Of a DNA stretch of 64,000 nucleotides, positions 62,047-64,000 are shown in pieces. Under the pieces are notes generated by a model. That model worked only from the letters and a program-made list of their open reading frames with translations. It was not told the DNA's origin and ran no database searches. A program made the position numbers and the translations under genes. This stretch comes from Desulfofarcimen acetoxidans DSM 771 (GTDB lineage Bacteria > Bacillota > Desulfotomaculia > Desulfotomaculales > Desulfofarciminaceae). Every line of letters begins with the position of its first letter. Position 1 is the first letter of the stretch. The DNA lies in assembly GCF_000024205.1 (NCBI RefSeq), contig NC_013216.1, positions 2,418,001 to 2,482,000 on the forward strand, written 5' to 3'.

Positions 62047-63405
62047 TTAAACCCTTTTCTTGCGCATTCTTGCAATAAAAAAGCCGTCAATATTATGAGT
62101 GTACGGCAGTATTTGTATGTAACCCTTCCCAAGAGTGTTTTGCCAGTCTATTTCAGACGGCAGCAACCGGCTCATATCCTCTAAAACGAAGTCTAAATGA
62201 GTTAATAAAAAATATTTTACCTGTTCGATATTTTCTTCCTCAGTTATTGTACAAGTGCTGTACACAAGCACTCCTCCCGGTCTTACACACAGTGCCGCAC
62301 TTTCCAATATTTCGCGTTGGATTTTGACCAGAGCGGGTATTTGTTCAGCTTCTTTGCGCCACCTGGCGTCAGGCCGCCGTCGCAATACCCCTAACCCGGA
62401 ACAAGGAGCGTCAACCAGTACATAATCAGCCCAACCGGTATAACTGTTATGCAAGGTGCGTGAATCAAGATTAATTATTTTAACACATTTTATGCCCAAA
62501 CGCTGGCAATTATCCTCAATTAAATCAAGTTTATGCGGGTAGATATCCGCAGCGATGATCTCGCCTTTATTCTCCATCAGTTGAGCCAGGTGAGTAGTTT
62601 TACCTCCGGGCGCAGCACAGGCATCAATAACTCTGCAATTGACGGCAGGCTTTACAGCATGTCCGGCCAGTATGGAACTTTCATCCTGTACTTGAAAAAG
62701 ACCGTTTCTAAAGGCAGGGAAATTGCGCAGGGAAGTGAATCCCTCAACATTTAAGCCTTCAGGAGCAAAGCCGGTCTTATCGACAATCATACCCTGCTGT
62801 TTTAACAGTTCTGCCAGGTTATCGCGGTTGATCTGCAATGTGTTAGTACGTATAGAGAACCTGGCAGGTGTATTGTTAGACTGGCAAATCCGGATTGTCT
62901 TCTCCTTGCCAAATTGATTTAACCACCGCTCCACCATCCAGATTGGGTGTGAATAGCGCAATGAAATATGCGACACCGGGTCTTTTTCACAGTCAGGATA
63001 TTCTATGTTTTCGTGCTGCCTGGCAATATTCCTCAATACACCGTTAACAAATTTAACCTGCCCCTTGTGGCCATATTTATGTGATAATTTAGCAGCCTCA
63101 TTGCAGGCAGCGGAGGCCGGTACACGATGCATAAACAGGAGTTGATAAGTACCCAAGCGAAGAATATTCCGTATCCAGGCAGTTTGAGAAGACAAAGGGT
63201 GTTTCAGAAATTGGGCCAGCACCCAGTCAACTGTATTCAAGGCCCGTAAAGTTCCATAGACTAATTCAGTAGTAAAGGCCCGATCTAATTTATTAAAATC
63301 TCTTTGTTCCAGCACTTGGTTTAAAGCGATATTGGCATAGGCCCCTTCTTGATCAACGGCTTTTAAAACTATCAAGGCCATTTCACGGGCATTAACTTCA
63401 GACAA
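62047..63405 (-). CDS. rsmB: 16S rRNA (cytosine967-C5)-methyltransferase
   Basis: 452 residues. N-terminal NusB-like domain (about 1-135), then SAM domain with DACAAPGGKTTHLAQLM, VDAPCSGLGVLRRRPDARW (first catalytic Cys) and VYSTCTITEEEN (second Cys). TTG start behind GGGAGG. It lies upstream of rlmN on the same strand. Confidence 0.95.
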   Translation of the reverse strand: MSEVNAREMALIVLKAVDQEGAYANIALNQVLEQRDFNKLDRAFTTELVYGTLRALNTVDWVLAQFLKHPLSSQTAWIRNILRLGTYQLLFMHRVPASAACNEAAKLSHKYGHKGQVKFVNGVLRNIARQHENIEYPDCEKDPVSHISLRYSHPIWMVERWLNQFGKEKTIRICQSNNTPARFSIRTNTLQINRDNLAELLKQQGMIVDKTGFAPEGLNVEGFTSLRNFPAFRNGLFQVQDESSILAGHAVKPAVNCRVIDACAAPGGKTTHLAQLMENKGEIIAADIYPHKLDLIEDNCQRLGIKCVKIINLDSRTLHNSYTGWADYVLVDAPCSGLGVLRRRPDARWRKEAEQIPALVKIQREILESAALCVRPGGVLVYSTCTITEEENIEQVKYFLLTHLDFVLEDMSRLLPSEIDWQNTLGKGYIQILPYTHNIDGFFIARMRKKRV

Positions 63406-63426
63406 TGGATTACCTCCCTGCTAGTA

Positions 63427-64000
63427 TTAAACCGGGTTCATCTTGTCCGGTAAAAATACCCGGATTGCTTCTTCCACCCGCGTTATAGCTATCTTAGTAT
63501 TAAAACACGGCCCGTTGTGACGTTCATTGGTCACACCGAGCACCGGAATAGGGTTGGCGTCCTGAATCCCGCTGGTTAAATCTCTTTCACAGGCAACGGC
63601 AATTATGGCCCTGGGACGGTACTGGTGCATTATTTTACGGGCTAAGGTACCGCCGGTGACCATTGCAACAACTAATCCATACCTGTCACGCAGTTTCAAC
63701 AGGTCGCCAACCGCACATTTACCGCAGCGCCGGCAGTTATTAATATCCACGGTAATTTTATGCGGGCATTCGCTGTTTTGTAAGCAGTGTGGAAGCAGCA
63801 ACAAAAGCTGCTGTGGGCTAATAACCAGATGCTGGGCCAATACCAGCTGGTTGTTAACCTCTATAAAAGAGCTTTTAATCCGATCCCTGTCTATTTTGCA
63901 CATTCTGCCCAGAGCCAGTACTATTGGAAAAAGTAAGTTGACTGCTGTGCGCATGGGTGATTGCAGCAGTCTGACAGACCTGCACCGGTATATAGTAATT
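63427..64000 (-). CDS. DUF116 protein, N-terminus beyond right edge
   Basis: At least 190 residues in an open frame that runs to the window edge; the first Met in view (63954) is probably internal. Visible: INLLFPI-like hydrophobic start, SSFIEVNNQL, HCLQNSECPHKI, then Cys cluster CRRCGKC, VTGG and AVACERDLTSGI. DUF116 proteins carry N-terminal membrane spans and a Cys-rich domain; function unknown. Placed just upstream of rsmB. Confidence 0.85.
   Translation of the reverse strand, partial: ITIYRCRSVRLLQSPMRTAVNLLFPIVLALGRMCKIDRDRIKSSFIEVNNQLVLAQHLVISPQQLLLLLPHCLQNSECPHKITVDINNCRRCGKCAVGDLLKLRDRYGLVVAMVTGGTLARKIMHQYRPRAIIAVACERDLTSGIQDANPIPVLGVTNERHNGPCFNTKIAITRVEEAIRVFLPDKMNPV

Overview
The window looks like chromosomal DNA of a low-GC, anaerobic, probably spore-forming Clostridia of the Peptococcaceae / Desulfotomaculum type; this is inferred from gene content and order, not from a search. 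Supporting signs are the order recJ-apt-rel-dtd-(MBL)-hisS-aspS-6S RNA-tcdA, then Rrf2-iscS-iscU-mnmA, then alaS-ireB-ruvX-DUF1292-mltG-U32, which matches the yrv/yrr region of Firmicutes. Others are strong AGGAGG ribosome sites, frequent TTG/GTG starts, many ferredoxin-type proteins, and a rubredoxin/flavodiiron pair. Most genes are on the minus strand. No tRNA, rRNA, CRISPR array or complete transposase was seen.

Layout. 1-2206: an accessory island with a C-terminal piece of an SMC/SbcC-like ATPase (open at the left edge) and a translationally coupled XRE - ImmA/IrrE peptidase - PIN nuclease operon with its own inverted-repeat operator. 2235-4076: rlmD and yaaR. 4541-8666: NAD synthesis operon nadB-nadC-nadA-niaR (plus strand) behind a NiaR-type operator. 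8694-11122: HAD phosphatase, thioredoxin, FmdB-type zinc ribbon, ferredoxin and a regulator with three tandem HTH domains. 11134-17269: a penicillin-binding protein, TrhP-like U32 protein, MltG, a VanW-family protein and DUF1292. 17346-21866: ruvX, aldo/keto reductase, ireB and alaS with a short attenuator-like leader. 22002-28175: small proteins, mnmA, iscU, iscS, an Rrf2 regulator with a palindromic operator, a thioredoxin and tcdA. 28344-28521: 6S RNA. 28588-41712: aspS, hisS, an ABC importer with an unusual two-terminator leader, a DUF896 protein, MBL hydrolase, dtd, rel, apt and recJ.

41886-46017: a DUF1540 protein, a second ferredoxin-tailed aldo/keto reductase, an ArsR remnant, a NapH-like iron-sulfur membrane protein, and the flavodiiron/rubredoxin pair. 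46131-51108: a riboflavin operon ribD-ribE-ribBA-ribH with a nicotinate phosphoribosyltransferase at its end, controlled by an FMN riboswitch. 51493-52653: an orphan PAS histidine kinase with a four-Cys motif. 52750-60955: rpe, rsgA, the PASTA kinase PrkC, a PBP, an FtsW/RodA protein, the PP2C phosphatase and two FHA proteins. 60957-64000: rlmN, rsmB and a DUF116 protein cut by the right edge.

How the parts relate. PrkC, PrpC, the FHA proteins and IreB form a cell-wall/phosphorylation circuit beside the wall enzymes (PBPs, FtsW/RodA, MltG). The Rrf2 regulator sits directly upstream of the Fe-S/thiolation genes iscS-iscU-mnmA. NiaR probably shuts down its own NAD operon.

The most unusual feature is a family of about 100-150 bp intergenic repeats (at least five clear copies plus one remnant). 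One end of each copy lies directly beside the U-run of an intrinsic terminator, which suggests a small element that targets terminators. One copy has supplied the C-terminus of a protein. The other leading items are the XRE-ImmA/IrrE-PIN module and the ABC-importer leader.
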